A stretch of DNA of 8,705 nt from assembly GCA_938039765.1 (NCBI GenBank), contig CALHTV010000102.1, positions 1 through 8,705 on the forward strand, read 5' to 3'. Numbering within the stretch: position 1 is the first letter of the stretch; each line of letters opens with the position of its first letter. The stretch is from an uncultured Dictyoglomus sp. Lineage in GTDB: Bacteria; Dictyoglomota; Dictyoglomia; Dictyoglomales; Dictyoglomaceae. Below, in pieces: positions 1-7,557 of the stretch. The notes beneath the pieces are model-generated. The model was given only the letters and a program-made list of their open reading frames with translations, was not told where the DNA came from and searched no databases. A program made the position numbers and the translations under genes.

Positions 1-1
1 A

Positions 2-1695
2 GCTCTTGACCTAAATACAGAAAATTGGTAGAAATTTACCTATCCCAAGAAAAATCTGACTGGGTAAAAAATATTATCGAGAAAATAAAGAAGAATACTT
101 ATCTCTACCCTGAAACTTTCATCTATGAGGGGGAAATATATAGTCTAAGAGGTGAAAAAGAACTAGCTTTAAAAGCCTATGAAAGGGCTCTTGAATTAAA
201 TCCCATCTATAAAGGAATTAGAGAATATATAAATTATCTTAGAAGTGAAAATATAAAAATTCCCGATATCTCAGAATACCTCAATAAACCTATTCCTCAA
301 GAATTTTTAGATTTTCCAGCAATCATATTGTTAGACCAAAAGGAAAGAATTGTATATAAAGATGGCTCTTCAACAGTAGTTTATCATAAATTAATAAAAA
401 TTAATAAAAAAGAAGAAAAAGACAAATATGGAGAAATAATAATAGATTATGACTCTAGTTTTGAAAGAGTAAGAATTATTAGAGCAAGAACTATTAAATC
501 TGATGGAAAAGAGATTGAAGCAACCTCAATTCAAGATTTCTCTATAGCTAGTGATTACCCCTTATATACTGATCAAAGACAAATTGTAATCTCCATGCCG
601 TCTGTAGAAAAAGATGCTATTTTAGAATGCTATTATATGATAGATGAATACTCAAGAGGTATCTTGGGGAAAAATTTTCAAGATATCTTCTTCTTTCAAA
701 ACGAGATTCCAACTCTCTTACGTAGGTTTGGAGTATGGAATAGAGGGATAATGCCTCATAGTGCTCCTGAGATCTTTAAGGCAAAGTATGGTGACTGTAA
801 AGACAAAGCTATTTTGTTAATAACTATGCTAAAAGAGGCTGGCATAGATGCTTATTATACTTTAGTCTCTACACGACACTCCTTACCTCTTAAGAAGAAT
901 ATTCCAGGATTTCAGTTCGACCATGCAATAGTAGCAGTACCCTATAAAAACTCTTACATATTCTTAGATGGGACTGCAGAAGACGTTCCATTGGGAGAAT
1001 TACCCATCATGGATCAAGGTGCTGATGCTATGATTATAAAAGATGGTAAACCCTTATTTGTAAAAATTCCCCTAAGCCAATCTGAGAATAATGAGAGAAA
1101 ATTTATATCGAAGATCTCAATAAGAAGAGACAAATTTATAGGAGAAACCCAAATTATATTAACAGGTTATTTTGCCACTTATTATAGGTGGTTACTAAAA
1201 TCAGCAACTACATTACAAAAAGAAGATTTTCTTACAAGACTCTTAAATAATCGTATACCCAGCTCAAGACTCTTAAAATGGGATATTCAAAACATAAGCA
1301 ACTTAGAAGATTTTCTTATTATAAAGCTGGTCTATGAAAACAATTATCTCAACAACATAAATGCCTTTTTATTCTCAGGTATTAAATCTGCTGAGGAAAT
1401 AACAAAAGAAATCAGAAAATATCCTATAGAATATTATTTACCATATAAAGAAATTGAAGAGCTAACATTAACTTTTGAAGAATCCCTCTTAGTAGAAATA
1501 CTAGTAGAAGAAAAATTAAAAGATAATCCTTAGATATATTATGAGGTAAAAATTGATAAAAAAGAAAACTCTATTACTATTAGAAGAAATAAAAAACTAA
1601 AAGAAATAATTATTCCTGTCGAGGCTTATAAAGAGTATAAAAAAATCATAGAGGAGATAATTAATACAGACAAGGGAATATTAGTCTTTAAATAA
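2..1695 (+). pseudogene. Decayed TPR / DUF3857 / transglutaminase-like protein gene (5' end outside the window)
   Basis: The longest intact piece runs from a TTG at 25 to a TAG at 1531-1533 (502 codons), but the gene is clearly larger. Bases 2-28 in the neighbouring frame read ALDLNTENW, a typical TPR helix end, and then meet TAG. Repeating one base (a missing G at 26-28) joins it to VEIYLSQEKSDW. A TPR follows at residues 30-72 and a DUF3857-like region at about 110-235. A transglutaminase-like core carries Cys258 (YGDCKDK), His300 (FDHAIVAVP) and Asp315 (FLDGT), so the triad is present. After the TAG, 53 more codons run to TAA at 1693-1695 and include IIIPVEAYKEYKKIIEEI, which looks like the usual end of such proteins. 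The TTG at 25 has no Shine-Dalgarno and is not a credible start. The family is often membrane-associated or extracytoplasmic and poorly characterised. Sequencing error could mimic either lesion alone, but several defects together favour a pseudogene. Confidence 0.75.
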
Positions 1696-1705
1696 TTTAA
1701 ATCTT

Positions 1706-1729
1706 AAAAAAAGAGAAACTATTTATTTC
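1706..1729 (-). terminator. Weak candidate terminator of the scaffold gene
   Basis: Reading leftward on the - strand, the end of the iscU-like gene shows a 4-bp stem (GAAA 1729-1726 with TTTC 1718-1715) followed two bases later by seven T (1712-1706). The stem is short and entirely weak except for its G-C closing pair, and it includes the stop codon. The T-run is the stronger part of the evidence. This is a low-confidence call. Confidence 0.22.
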
Positions 1730-2349
1730 ACAAATTTTATACTAATTTCTTTTACTTCTGAAAACTTCTTAAGTTTCTCTTCAATATCTTCTTTAATATG
1801 ATTCTTAAATGGATCATCCTCTGAAAGTAATATTTCTATAATAACTCTACCATCTTCTGTAATTTTTAAATAATTTATCAATTTTAAGCTCACAATATCC
1901 ATGGACAAGCTTGGATAAAGCACCGAAGTTAAAGAATTTATAACCTCCTCCTTACTCAACTTTTCCTCCTGGCTTTCCCCTAAATAATTCCTTATTGCTG
2001 CTTTTAAGCCATCAATTGCAAGTACTGAACAATGCATCTTAACAGGAGGAAGCCCACCTAAAGCTTCGGCTACATCTTTCCAAGTAAGTTTTAGGGCCTC
2101 ATCTAAGGTCTTACCCTTTACCATTTCAGTCATCATAGAGCCTGTAGCAATATTAGAAGCACAACCAAAGGATTGAAACTTTATATCCTCGATAACTCGT
2201 GTTTGAAGATTTACCTTTATATAAACCGCAATTTGATCTCCACAAGCAGGACTTACTTCTATAGCAAAACCATCAGGATTTTCAATAATCCCTACGTTGC
2301 GGGGATTTCTAAAGTGTTCTAAGACTATATCTGAATAATTTAAACTCAT
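1723..2349 (-). CDS. Fe-S cluster scaffold protein, IscU/NifU-N type, with C-terminal DUF59-like domain
   Basis: This is the scaffold on which [2Fe-2S]/[4Fe-4S] clusters are assembled in the cytosol from cysteine-desulfurase sulfur. Residues 1-125 match IscU/NifU-N: LEHFRNPRNVG near the N-terminus, Cys36 with Asp38 (PACGDQ), Cys63 (FGCASNIATGS) and Cys107 (PPVKMHCSVLA). All three ligand cysteines and the conserved Asp are present. IscU alone is about 125-150 residues; this protein has 208. Residues 131-208 look like a DUF59/MIP18 domain (KEEVINSLTSVLYPSL, then DIVSLKLI, then a strand and helix), as in SufT/PaaD proteins. The Cys-Pro common in that domain is Asp179-Pro180 here. The ATG has a strong GGGAGGT site at 2363-2357, 7 bases upstream. 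The gene is transcribed divergently from the cysteine desulfurase rather than in one operon with it. The scaffold call is firm; the identity of the second domain is likely but was judged by eye (a NifU-C/Nfu domain was considered and lacks its CxxC). Confidence 0.93.
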   Translation of the reverse strand: MSLNYSDIVLEHFRNPRNVGIIENPDGFAIEVSPACGDQIAVYIKVNLQTRVIEDIKFQSFGCASNIATGSMMTEMVKGKTLDEALKLTWKDVAEALGGLPPVKMHCSVLAIDGLKAAIRNYLGESQEEKLSKEEVINSLTSVLYPSLSMDIVSLKLINYLKITEDGRVIIEILLSEDDPFKNHIKEDIEEKLKKFSEVKEISIKFVK

Positions 2350-2394
2350 TTTTTATACCTCCCAAATTCCTACCTAAAAAGTATTATTTTAAAT

Positions 2395-2423
2395 ATGTTA
2401 TTCTTTTTCTAATAAAATGTCAA
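2395..2423 (-). promoter_or_regulatory. Promoter of the scaffold gene
   Basis: On the - strand a perfect TTGACA (2423-2418) is followed after 17 bases by TAACAT (2400-2395), which matches TATAAT at four of six positions. Initiation would fall near 2388, giving a leader of about 39 bases with the GGGAGGT ribosome-binding site in it. The -35 and spacing are good and the -10 is weak, which may mean it needs an activator. Confidence 0.5.
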
Positions 2424-2457
2424 GTCTATGCTTTAATTAATTTTTGTCCTTTGACAT
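2417..2457. promoter_or_regulatory. Dyad between the divergent Fe-S promoters, possible operator
   Basis: ATGTCAA (2417-2423) and TTGACAT (2451-2457) form a 7-bp inverted repeat centred at 2437. An AT palindrome TTAATTAA (2433-2440) sits almost exactly on the centre. The arms coincide with the -35 boxes of the two divergent promoters, so the symmetry may be only a by-product of two consensus -35 elements. It could also be a site where one regulator controls both genes. No Fe-S regulator gene is visible nearby. Confidence 0.3.
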
Positions 2458-2479
2458 ATTTTTTATTATGCTATATAAT
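2451..2479 (+). promoter_or_regulatory. Consensus sigma-70/SigA promoter of the cysteine desulfurase
   Basis: A perfect TTGACA (2451-2456), a 17-base spacer and a perfect TATAAT (2474-2479) are seen. Transcription would start near 2486, leaving about 31 bases of leader with AAGGAGG at 2503-2509, 7 bases before the ATG. Full-consensus elements predict strong expression. Confidence 0.85.
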
Positions 2480-2516
2480 TTTTACTAAATTAGTATGAAT
2501 TTAAGGAGGAAAAGTT

Positions 2517-3695
2517 ATGAAAAAGGAAGTATATTTAGATTATGCTGCTACTACACCTCTAAGACCTGAGGTCTATAAAGCAATGGAGCCTTATCTTATA
2601 GAAAAATTTGGCAACCCCTCAAGTATTCATCATTTCGGAAAGGAAACAAAAATTGCTATAGAGGAAGCAAGAGAAAAAATAGCCAAAGCTATCGGTGCTA
2701 AGAATGATGAGATTATATTTACTAGTGGTGGAACAGAATCAAATAATATGGCCATCAAAGGGGTAGCTTTAGCCCTTTCAGAAAAAGGTAAACATATTAT
2801 TACAACCCCAATAGAGCATCATGCAGTATTAGAACCATGTCATTTCCTAGAAAAACTAGGTTTTGAAATAACTTATTTAAAAGTTGATAAGGATGGAATT
2901 GTAGATCCAGATGAGTTAAGAAAAGCTATAAGAAAAGATACCATTCTTATATCTATAATGCATGCAAATAATGAAATAGGTACTATTGAACCTATTGAAG
3001 AGCTATCTAAAATAGCACGAGAATTTGATATTTATTTTCACACCGATGCAGTACAAACGGTAGGTCATATTCCAGTAAATGTGGATACTTTAGGGGTAGA
3101 TCTTCTCTCTCTTTCAGCTCACAAATTTTACGGCCCTAAGGGTATTGGAGCTTTATATATAAGAAAAGGAACAAGAATATATCCTCTGATTCATGGTGGT
3201 GAACAAGAACAAAGAAAAAGAGCAGGCACAGAAAATGTAGCAGGAATTGTGGGTATGGGAAGGGCTATAGAATTAGCTATTTTAGAATTGGAAAAAGAAA
3301 AGAAGCGATTATCTGATCTCAGAGATTACTTTATATCAGAAATAGAAAGAAGAATTCCTGATGTATATCTAAACGGACATCGCATAAAACGTCTCCCAAA
3401 CAATATAAATTTTAGTTTTGCTTATATAGAAGGAGAATCTATTCTCCTAAACTTAGATTTAGAAGGAATTGGAGTATCAACAGGATCTGCTTGCAGTTCA
3501 CGTTCTTTAGAACCCTCTCATGTTCTTTCTGCGATAGGGTTACCTACAGAACTCGCTCATAGTGCTATAAGATTCACCCTTGGATTGTATACAACAAAAG
3601 AAGATCTTAATTATACTCTAGACATCCTAGAGAAGACTGTAGAAAGATTAAGATCTATCTCCCCTTATAAACAGGGGTGGAAAATTAAAAGATAA
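2517..3695 (+). CDS. Cysteine desulfurase, class I NifS/IscS type
   Basis: This PLP enzyme converts L-cysteine to L-alanine and hands persulfide sulfur to Fe-S scaffolds and other acceptors in the cytosol. The N-terminal YLDYAATTPLRPEV is the family signature. Other visible sites are His101-His102 (IEHHAVLEP), Asp177 and Gln180 (HTDAVQ) for PLP ring contacts, Lys203 (SLSAHKFYGPKG) as the Schiff-base lysine, RKRAGTEN at 233-240, and the catalytic Cys326 in STGSACSS. The long active-site loop and this motif place it in class I (NifS/IscS) rather than class II (SufS). Its 392 residues are the usual length and nothing is missing. The ATG follows AAGGAGG by 7 bases. It faces the IscU-like scaffold gene across a 167-bp shared control region, so the two very likely act together. 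It ends 3 bp from the convergent membrane glycosyltransferase gene. Whether to call it nifS or iscS cannot be settled from sequence alone. Confidence 0.96.
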   Translation: MKKEVYLDYAATTPLRPEVYKAMEPYLIEKFGNPSSIHHFGKETKIAIEEAREKIAKAIGAKNDEIIFTSGGTESNNMAIKGVALALSEKGKHIITTPIEHHAVLEPCHFLEKLGFEITYLKVDKDGIVDPDELRKAIRKDTILISIMHANNEIGTIEPIEELSKIAREFDIYFHTDAVQTVGHIPVNVDTLGVDLLSLSAHKFYGPKGIGALYIRKGTRIYPLIHGGEQEQRKRAGTENVAGIVGMGRAIELAILELEKEKKRLSDLRDYFISEIERRIPDVYLNGHRIKRLPNNINFSFAYIEGESILLNLDLEGIGVSTGSACSSRSLEPSHVLSAIGLPTELAHSAIRFTLGLYTTKEDLNYTLDILEKTVERLRSISPYKQGWKIKR

Positions 3696-3698
3696 TTT

Positions 3699-5978
3699 TT
3701 AGCTTTCAGGAACCTTAAGATATTTTATAACAAGTCTATAATAATTTATCTCTTCTAGGACTACAAATTTTGCATTAACAAAATTCAAAAGTCTTCCTTC
3801 TGGATCTTCTATCTCATGGTTTGCTAAAATTAACCAGAAGTTTTCCCCTTTTTCTAATCTTTCTAAAAGATTATTTAATTGAGAAAGGCTTATGGTATTG
3901 TATTTTATTTTTCCCCGATTATAATACTCGAAGGGTCTCCACATATATGGGGCAAAAATAAAGACCTTTTCTTCGTTTTTAACTTTCTGATGTAGGTAAT
4001 ATACAGCATCTCTCCAAGGCCGATTCAAGGTGATTAAATTGTTATAATAATAATTCAAAGATAAAGCATAAATTATAGTTATACCTAAAATTACAATCAT
4101 CATTAGAGAATAATGCTTAAATTTTCTTACTCCTCTGCTTAATATAACAAAATATCCAGGTATGAAAATAGATATATATCTTGCACTAAAGAAGCTTTTC
4201 TTAAGTGAAAAGAGGAGTAAAAGAGAAATAGGAACAAAAAGAAAAAGGAGTAAAAAGGCAAATTTTCTTTTCTCTCCCCAAGAAGGTAACAGACCTATAA
4301 TAAAAAGTCCAATAAAAATAAGAATTATAAAAATCTTATTATTAAATATTTTTACACCTACCCCAAGATTTAGCTCTAAAAAAATATATGTAAGAGACCT
4401 TAATGATATTCTTTGAGCTCCCTGGTAAACTTCAGGTGTTCTATTTTGGATAATCACATATAACCAAGGTAAAAAAATAAGTAAAGTTATTAATTGAAAC
4501 AGCAACCATTTCTTAAGCAATTTTTTGTTTTTAAAAGATGTTATAAACACAAACATATTCTCGACTAAAACCACAAAGGTTGCAAATATATGAGTATAAA
4601 TTGCTATAATATTAGAAATTGTTACTAATATAAGATTTTTACTGTTTTCTAAGCCTTTTAAAAAATTGTAAATTGAAAAAAGAACAAAAAAAGTTACCAT
4701 AGGATACATTCTCGCTTCTTGAGCAAAATAAATGTAAAAGGGAGAAAGAGCAAAGAGAAAAGAAGCAATAATACCAGTTAGTCTACCAAAAATTTTAGAG
4801 GCCACTAAGTAAACCATATATATACATAAAATACCCCAAATTGCTGAAAAAGATCTTATTGCAACCTCCGAGTCCCCAAAGATCTTTATCCAAAAGTGCA
4901 TCATTACAAAGTATAAGGGAGGGTGAATACCTGTAGAGGCTCTATTAGCTATTATTCCTAAAAGATTTTGAGCTGATACTTGAGCTGTAATAGCCTCATC
5001 AATCCATATACTTCTTACCCCTATCTTGTAAAATCTCAAAAATCCACCAATAAGCATTATTAAATATACTCCTACTTTACTGTTATAAATACCCTTTTTA
5101 ACTTTCTCTAAATACATACCAACAATTCCCCATAAAGCCGGTAAGGTAGTGTTAAAAAGAAACACTAAAAAAGAGATATTAAAAGCTATGTTAGAAGGGA
5201 TACCTAATTTACCTAATAAATATATAGCAGTTCCTTCTCTTACTCCTAATCCTGCTATCGTTATAGGTATAAGATTAACAAGCATAATAAGAGGATACCC
5301 ATATAATAAATCCACAAAAGTCCCTGTTCCAAAAGCTCTCGAGAGAATATATCCTTCTAATATTACAACAAAATAAGCTAATATGGTAACCAAAAGATTG
5401 ATTACAAAAATACTCTTCTTGATAATCGTTAAACCTTCAATAATTTGGGGATATTTTTTAAGAATAGGTACCTTTTTAAGAAATATTAAATGTTTAGGAT
5501 TAAAAATTAAGAAAAAAAGAAATAAAATCAGTAATAAGAATAAAGCGGCATAAAAAATACCACAAAAATAATAAACTCCAATAATAGAAAGGAAAAGAAC
5601 TCCATACAAATCAAGTATTTTGTCCCATAGAGCAATCCCAATTCCTTCTAGTTTACTTTTTAAATTAGCTATTCTTCCTAATTCCCCAATCCTCCCAGGT
5701 GTTATGATGCCTAAGGACATTCCAATGAAATAACTATCAAGAGCCCTCCAAAAACTTATTTTTTCTATAGAATTTACAAGAATATACCACTTAAATGTTT
5801 TCAACAAAGTAAAGATTACACCTAGAATAAAAGCTATAACAAGGTAAATAAATCTTACATTTTGAAAAACTGAAAAAAGAGATTCAAAAGAAATTCTTCT
5901 AAATATCACAAAGAAGACCGCAATAGTCAAAAGGAGCTTAATAAAGTTTATAACTAAATTCTTCCTTTCCCTCTTCAT
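3699..5978 (-). CDS. Fused flippase-like membrane domain and GT39-type glycosyltransferase
   Basis: A polytopic inner-membrane protein of 759 residues. Residues 1-295 resemble the LPG-synthase transmembrane/UPF0104 family (as in the MprF N-terminus and AglD C-terminus): about eight hydrophobic segments, with PGRIGELGR at 94-102 and PITIAGLGVREG at 238-249. Residues 300-650 resemble the PMT_2/GT39 (ArnT-like) GT-C fold: IWIDEAITA with Asp327-Glu328 in the first outer loop, IHPPLYF at 351-357, FAQEARMYP at 418-426, and many further helices. A soluble tail of about 110 residues (650-759) should lie outside the membrane. GT-C enzymes of this type transfer a sugar from a polyprenyl-phosphate donor on the outer face. 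The N-terminal half may move or hold that lipid, which is an inference. The chosen start is ATG 5978-5976, with AAGGAGG (5992-5986) 7 bases upstream. A TTG one codon earlier would be only 4 bases from it. The gene begins 41 bp inside the preceding gene, implying translational coupling. Confidence 0.88.
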   Translation of the reverse strand: MKRERKNLVINFIKLLLTIAVFFVIFRRISFESLFSVFQNVRFIYLVIAFILGVIFTLLKTFKWYILVNSIEKISFWRALDSYFIGMSLGIITPGRIGELGRIANLKSKLEGIGIALWDKILDLYGVLFLSIIGVYYFCGIFYAALFLLLILFLFFLIFNPKHLIFLKKVPILKKYPQIIEGLTIIKKSIFVINLLVTILAYFVVILEGYILSRAFGTGTFVDLLYGYPLIMLVNLIPITIAGLGVREGTAIYLLGKLGIPSNIAFNISFLVFLFNTTLPALWGIVGMYLEKVKKGIYNSKVGVYLIMLIGGFLRFYKIGVRSIWIDEAITAQVSAQNLLGIIANRASTGIHPPLYFVMMHFWIKIFGDSEVAIRSFSAIWGILCIYMVYLVASKIFGRLTGIIASFLFALSPFYIYFAQEARMYPMVTFFVLFSIYNFLKGLENSKNLILVTISNIIAIYTHIFATFVVLVENMFVFITSFKNKKLLKKWLLFQLITLLIFLPWLYVIIQNRTPEVYQGAQRISLRSLTYIFLELNLGVGVKIFNNKIFIILIFIGLFIIGLLPSWGEKRKFAFLLLFLFVPISLLLLFSLKKSFFSARYISIFIPGYFVILSRGVRKFKHYSLMMIVILGITIIYALSLNYYYNNLITLNRPWRDAVYYLHQKVKNEEKVFIFAPYMWRPFEYYNRGKIKYNTISLSQLNNLLERLEKGENFWLILANHEIEDPEGRLLNFVNAKFVVLEEINYYRLVIKYLKVPES

Positions 5979-7557
5979 CAAAGATCCTCCTTATTATAAC
6001 CCTCTTAGCATTGATTATAATTTCATGAAAGTACTTACTTAAATCAGCCTCTTGAAAGTATCTACTAGAAGGAATAAAAACATATGGATTTTCCATCCCC
6101 ACATATACTCTATCTATATTTTTTGAAGCTTCTATAATATCCTCTATTTCAATTTTATTATTCAACAATTTTATATATCTTTCCACTCTAATACTAGTTA
6201 ATTTTTGTTTAGATATGAGCATCCCTCTTAGAATCTTTTTAATTAATCTATTTATATTTTCAAACCTTCCAAAATTAATCTGGAAGATTCTTAAAAGAAT
6301 ATTCTTAAAAATAGTCATCCTATAGGAAGGAATTTTTACAGCCTTTCTCTTAACTCTCACGTTATTCCTCTCAAAATATACCTCTTCTTGAGAATTCAAC
6401 CACCCAGCAGTATAGTAATTTTTGCCTATTTTTAATACAACTCCGCTATCTTTTAAGCTTTCTTTATTTTTAAATACTATTCTTAACACTGCTCCCTTTT
6501 TTAGATTAGAAACTAAATAAAAATTCTCATCCGAATATATCCAAATACTAGATTTTGGGAAAAATCTATCTCCTTTTCTTATTATTGTTTCTTCAGAGTC
6601 ATCCTTATAAACTAAAGAGGCTTGTAAATATGTATAACCTATATAAGCTAAATATCTATCATCTAAATTGTAAGGCCCAATAGTCTTATATTCTCTTAAA
6701 GATTTTCTTAACATATCTCGAATATATTTAGCAGAATTATTCCAATGAGATACAAGTTCAATTCCAGCTGGAATTATATACTTTGTATTTCTTGAACCAT
6801 ATTCTCCTCCAAAAGTTCCATCAGGATGTACAAAATAAGACAAAAAGTCTATAGCTCTATCAAGCATATCTTTTACTAAAGGAGACTCTGACTTTATATA
6901 TAATTTACTCAAATAATCCACAGTAAGAGAAAGATATCCAATATCCGGCCCTCCATATTCCGGAAACCAACCTTCTTCTGTTTGTAATTTTGAAAGGTTT
7001 TTCAGTCTTCTCTCAACTATTCTTTTATACTTCTCTTCAGAAGTAAGAAGATAAAAATTATATATACCTAAAATACATCCAGCCTCTTGATTACAAGCTG
7101 TATAATCCACATTTCTAGACAAAAAATTTACAGCCCTCTCAAGAGAATTTAAAACCTTATTATAATTTCTAATCCTTTCTCCCATCAATAATAAAACTTC
7201 TGAGATAGCATAGGTAGTAAAAGCAGTTGCCACAAAACTACTCTCATACGGATACCATTCGTCAAAAGATCCATTATACCTTTGAATAGCACACCAAAAA
7301 TCAATTCCCGCGTTTATCCAATTAAGTATCTGTTCAGAATTATAATATTGATTATTTTGCCAATCTATCAAATAAAGGTAAGTTAATGTAAGAGTTGCTT
7401 CTTGAAATCTTGCACACGGAAAATCAGTCACATTATAATGCCAAAAATTTCTATCAAAACACCCATAAGTAGAGCTTATAGGATTCTTATCTAAAAGCCC
7501 TAAAAGTCTTGGAATTTCGTTAATTATGGACTTGAAATATATATTACTCAAATCCAA
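5938..7557 (-). CDS. Alpha/alpha-toroid protein of unknown function in a glycosyltransferase operon
   Basis: A soluble protein of about 539 residues without signal peptide or membrane helix, so probably cytosolic. I do not recognise a named family. Residues 1-320 look like an alpha/alpha toroid: helical repeats joined by aromatic Gly-rich turns resembling QW motifs (QRYNGSFDEW 92-101, QTEEGWFPEYGG 192-203, HPDGTFGGEYG 244-254). An N-terminal signature CFDRNFWHYNVTDFPCARFQE spans 33-53. Residues 330-539 are beta-rich with basic stretches. Toroid followed by beta-sandwich is the plan of heparinase II/III and related polysaccharide lyases or epimerases, so a carbohydrate role is plausible but not shown. 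All five cysteines (33, 48, 89, 155, 161) lie in the first third. The start is a TTG, at 7557 or two codons later at 7551, the latter 9 bases from a weak AGAAG; no ATG is near. It overlaps the GT2 gene by up to 14 bp and the downstream fusion gene by 41 bp. Confidence 0.82.
   Translation of the reverse strand: MDLSNIYFKSIINEIPRLLGLLDKNPISSTYGCFDRNFWHYNVTDFPCARFQEATLTLTYLYLIDWQNNQYYNSEQILNWINAGIDFWCAIQRYNGSFDEWYPYESSFVATAFTTYAISEVLLLMGERIRNYNKVLNSLERAVNFLSRNVDYTACNQEAGCILGIYNFYLLTSEEKYKRIVERRLKNLSKLQTEEGWFPEYGGPDIGYLSLTVDYLSKLYIKSESPLVKDMLDRAIDFLSYFVHPDGTFGGEYGSRNTKYIIPAGIELVSHWNNSAKYIRDMLRKSLREYKTIGPYNLDDRYLAYIGYTYLQASLVYKDDSEETIIRKGDRFFPKSSIWIYSDENFYLVSNLKKGAVLRIVFKNKESLKDSGVVLKIGKNYYTAGWLNSQEEVYFERNNVRVKRKAVKIPSYRMTIFKNILLRIFQINFGRFENINRLIKKILRGMLISKQKLTSIRVERYIKLLNNKIEIEDIIEASKNIDRVYVGMENPYVFIPSSRYFQEADLSKYFHEIIINAKRVIIRRIFDEEGKEEFSYKLY
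5986..5992 (-). promoter_or_regulatory. Ribosome-binding site of the fusion gene inside the toroid gene
   Basis: AAGGAGG on the - strand lies within the last 19 codons of the toroid gene, 7 bases from ATG 5978-5976. It decides the start of the flippase/GT39 gene (ATG rather than the adjacent upstream TTG) and permits reinitiation by ribosomes finishing the toroid gene. Confidence 0.8.

Noticed and set aside
1531..1533. TAG as a pyrrolysine or programmed readthrough codon
   Set aside because: No downstream stem-loop or pyl gene is visible, and the same gene has other apparent lesions, so decay is simpler.
1723..1959. C-terminal domain of the scaffold as NifU-C (Nfu)
   Set aside because: It lacks the CxxC that binds the cluster in Nfu domains, and DIVSLKLI fits DUF59 better.
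3661..3677. CCCCT-7-AGGGG hairpin near the end of the cysteine desulfurase gene
   Set aside because: Only 5 bp, inside coding sequence, and not followed on either strand by an immediate T-run, so not a convincing intrinsic terminator for either convergent gene.
4162..4416. 84-codon + strand ORF
   Set aside because: Lies antisense inside the membrane glycosyltransferase gene, has Lys/Arg-rich shadow composition and no ribosome-binding site.
5149..5376. 75-codon + strand ORF
   Set aside because: Antisense to the flippase-like domain, no initiation signal, no recognisable domain.
5979..5981. TTG start giving a 760-residue fusion protein
   Set aside because: It would sit only 4 bases from AAGGAGG, while the next codon ATG has the ideal 7-base spacing.
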